NCBI GenBank assembly: GCA_030039525.1 | Contig: JASHVI010000021.1 | Span: 1 to 6,759, forward strand | Source: Thermoplasmata archaeon | Lineage (GTDB): Archaea; Thermoplasmatota; Thermoplasmata; Lutacidiplasmatales; UBA184 | Direction of reading: 5' to 3' | DNA length: 6,759 nt | Shown: positions 5,863-6,759 of the stretch, in pieces | Numbering within the stretch: the stretch's first letter is position 1 | How the letters are laid out: each line of letters starts with the position of its first letter | Notes under the pieces: generated by a model | Databases searched by the model: none | Told to the model about the DNA's origin: nothing | Seen by the model: the letters and a program-made list of their open reading frames with translations, nothing else | Made by a program: the position numbers and the translations under genes

Positions 5863-6364
5863 GATCCTCGTTGTGGAAGTGGCGGTGGAAGACCCCGCAC
5901 TCCGAGAATCCCAGGCGCTGGAAGAGCGCCGCCGCGGCGGTGAACCGGGAGAGCGGGTCCGCCCAGATCGACCCGCAGCGCGCGTGGCGGGCCCACTCGA
6001 GGGCCTGCTGGGTCAGCGCCGTCGCGATCCCCTGCCGACGGTGGTCCGGGTCGACCGCGAGCCGGACGATCCGGCAGCTCCCGGCCCGCGTCTCGCACCC
6101 GATCGCGCCGACCGTGTGGCCGTCGGAGCGGGCGACGAAGTAGGTGACCCCCTCCATCCAGCTGGTGAACTCGAGCGGGCCGGGGGTCCACTCGCGGGCC
6201 CGGTCCCCGGGGAGCTCCGGGAACTGGTCCCAGACGCGCTTGTAGAGGGCGCAGACCTCGGGGATGCCTTCGTGCGCGAGGCGGTCCACCGAGACCGCGC
6301 GGTTTCCCGTCGACTTGGAGGAGGGACGCGGCTCGCCCCGGCCGGAATCTCCCAACGCCGCCAC
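5837..6364 (-). CDS. GNAT-family N-acetyltransferase
   Basis: Up to 175 residues from a GTG at 6364. The acetyl-CoA site (motif A) is VRLAVDPDHRRQGIATAL (about 100-117), with the R-x-x-G-x-A pyrophosphate loop at Arg109-Ala114. The motif B region follows as AAALFQRLGFSECGVFHRHF (about 144-163), where the LFxRLGF pattern is typical. These proteins transfer acetyl from acetyl-CoA to an amine; the substrate (protein N-terminus, small molecule or other) cannot be inferred. The start is uncertain: residues 1-22 look like non-conserved low complexity, and a second in-frame GTG at 6289 would give 150 residues but would cut into the first strand (about 23-29), so I keep the longer form. The gene may be downstream of AsnRS, which is on the same strand and ends 96 bp before it. 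The 3' end overlaps the zinc-ribbon gene by 26 bp. Confidence 0.9.
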   Translation of the reverse strand: MAALGDSGRGEPRPSSKSTGNRAVSVDRLAHEGIPEVCALYKRVWDQFPELPGDRAREWTPGPLEFTSWMEGVTYFVARSDGHTVGAIGCETRAGSCRIVRLAVDPDHRRQGIATALTQQALEWARHARCGSIWADPLSRFTAAAALFQRLGFSECGVFHRHFHNEDLKLFEKLL

Positions 6365-6430
6365 TCGCCCGGCTCGCCCCGACAGACCCGAACGGGCGGC
6401 GGATTCAGCCCGCGCAGATGAACCTTGCCC

Positions 6431-6442
6431 CCAAAATTCGAG
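6431..6442 (-). promoter_or_regulatory. Possible GNAT promoter element
   Basis: The 96 bp between the AsnRS stop and the GNAT start contain one A/T patch, read on the minus strand as CGAATTTTGG (6431-6440). If it acts as a TATA box, transcription would begin near 6408, leaving a leader of about 44 nt before the GTG at 6364. This differs from the leaderless arrangement of aspartase and Alba, and the match is poor, so co-transcription with AsnRS is an equal possibility. Nothing else is visible in this gap. Confidence 0.25.
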
Positions 6443-6460
6443 GCGCGGGGCCGCGACGTC

Positions 6461-6759
6461 TCAGGGGGTGTGGCGCGACGGGGTCCGGGGGAACGGCGTC
6501 GTGTCGCGGATGTGCTCGCGGCGGGTGACGAAGCGGAGGAACCGCTCGACGCCGAGCCCGAAGCCCGCGTGGGGCACGTTCCCGTGGCGGCGGAGGTCGA
6601 AGTACCACTCGTACTCGGCGGGGTTCGCTCCGATCTGCGTGAGCCGTTCCTGGAGGCGGGCAATCTCGGTCTCGCGGCAGCTCGCCCCGACGAGTTCGTG
6701 GTACCCCTGCGGTCCCAGAAGGTCGGCCGCCTCGACGGTCCTCGGATCGCCCGGCGTCC
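6461..6759 (-). CDS. asnS: Asparaginyl-tRNA synthetase, C-terminal end (gene runs off the window)
   Basis: The last 98 codons of a class IIb aminoacyl-tRNA synthetase; the N-terminal OB-fold anticodon-binding domain and class II motifs 1 and 2 are outside the window. Visible parts, numbered from the first complete codon here, are ELVGASCRETE (21-31), YEWYFDLRRHGNVPHAGFG (49-67) and class II motif 3 GLGVERFLRFVTRREHIRD (67-85), with the invariant Arg72 of the ATP site. The ending PFPRTPSRHTP (88-98) separates it from archaeal AspRS, which usually ends in an LFPRD-type motif, so AsnRS is the better call. Presence of AsnRS implies direct charging of tRNA-Asn. The truncated asparagine-synthetase-like relatives of AsnRS share this C-terminal region and cannot be excluded without the N-terminus. 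Stop is TGA at 6461-6463. Confidence 0.9.
   Translation of the reverse strand, partial: TPGDPRTVEAADLLGPQGYHELVGASCRETEIARLQERLTQIGANPAEYEWYFDLRRHGNVPHAGFGLGVERFLRFVTRREHIRDTTPFPRTPSRHTP

Noticed and set aside
5082..6143. A 353-codon open frame on the plus strand overlapping the zinc-ribbon and GNAT genes
   Set aside because: The translation is Arg/Ala/Gly/Pro low complexity, and the zinc-ribbon frame and the opposite-strand GNAT frame both carry recognisable motifs.
4269..6364. A functional Alba-GNAT acetylation module
   Set aside because: The residue acetylated in Sulfolobus Alba is Pro here, the genes are not adjacent or co-transcribed, and the GNAT has no feature pointing to Alba as substrate.
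1..6759. Mobile element, CRISPR array, prophage or defence island
   Set aside because: No transposase or integrase, no direct-repeat array, no attachment-site duplication of the tRNA 3' end, and no local change in base composition were seen.

Overview
The window is about 70% or more GC and reads as a fragment of an archaeal chromosome. The archaeal evidence is an Alba chromatin protein gene, a tRNA-Leu gene without an encoded CCA end, an archaeal-style asparaginyl-tRNA synthetase C-terminus, a DUF1614 membrane protein, and short A/T-rich elements 20-35 bp before start codons, as expected for BRE/TATA promoters with leaderless or short-leader mRNAs. A high-GC lineage of Thermoplasmatota (for example soil or sediment groups) is my best guess, but this is inference from general character and not a phylogenetic result.

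Layout. (1) 1-1040, plus strand: the 3' part of a short-chain dehydrogenase/reductase (SDR) gene, joined by an ATGA overlap to a gene for a small four-helix membrane protein. (2) 1060-2460, minus strand: a complete aspartate ammonia-lyase (aspartase/fumarase superfamily), converging on the membrane protein gene with a 19 bp gap. (3) About 2461-2530: a compact divergent promoter shared by aspartase and the next gene. (4) 2531-4354, plus strand: a large membrane protein that fuses an N-terminal DUF1614 region to a C-terminal RDD domain through a soluble linker of about 120 residues. (5) 4269-4646, minus strand: Alba, whose 3' end overlaps the previous gene tail-to-tail by 86 bp. (6) 4775-4859: tRNA-Leu(GAG), followed after only 22 bp by (7) 4882-5862, a zinc-ribbon plus helical/coiled-coil protein of unknown function. 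(8) 5837-6364, minus strand: a GNAT acetyltransferase, overlapping the previous gene tail-to-tail by 26 bp. (9) 6461-6759, minus strand: the C-terminal 98 residues of asparaginyl-tRNA synthetase, running off the window.

The genes do not form one pathway. Translation (tRNA-Leu, AsnRS), chromatin (Alba), aspartate catabolism (aspartase gives fumarate and ammonia) and uncharacterised membrane or signalling proteins lie side by side, as is normal for a compact archaeal chromosome. No mobile element, CRISPR array, long repeat or defence/toxin module is visible. I do not see a new multi-gene system. The points most worth a second look are the DUF1614-RDD fusion, the Alba variant with a proline at the residue acetylated in Sulfolobus and a tail encoded wholly inside an antisense overlap, the shared divergent promoter with a similar element before Alba, and the tRNA gene abutting the zinc-ribbon gene.
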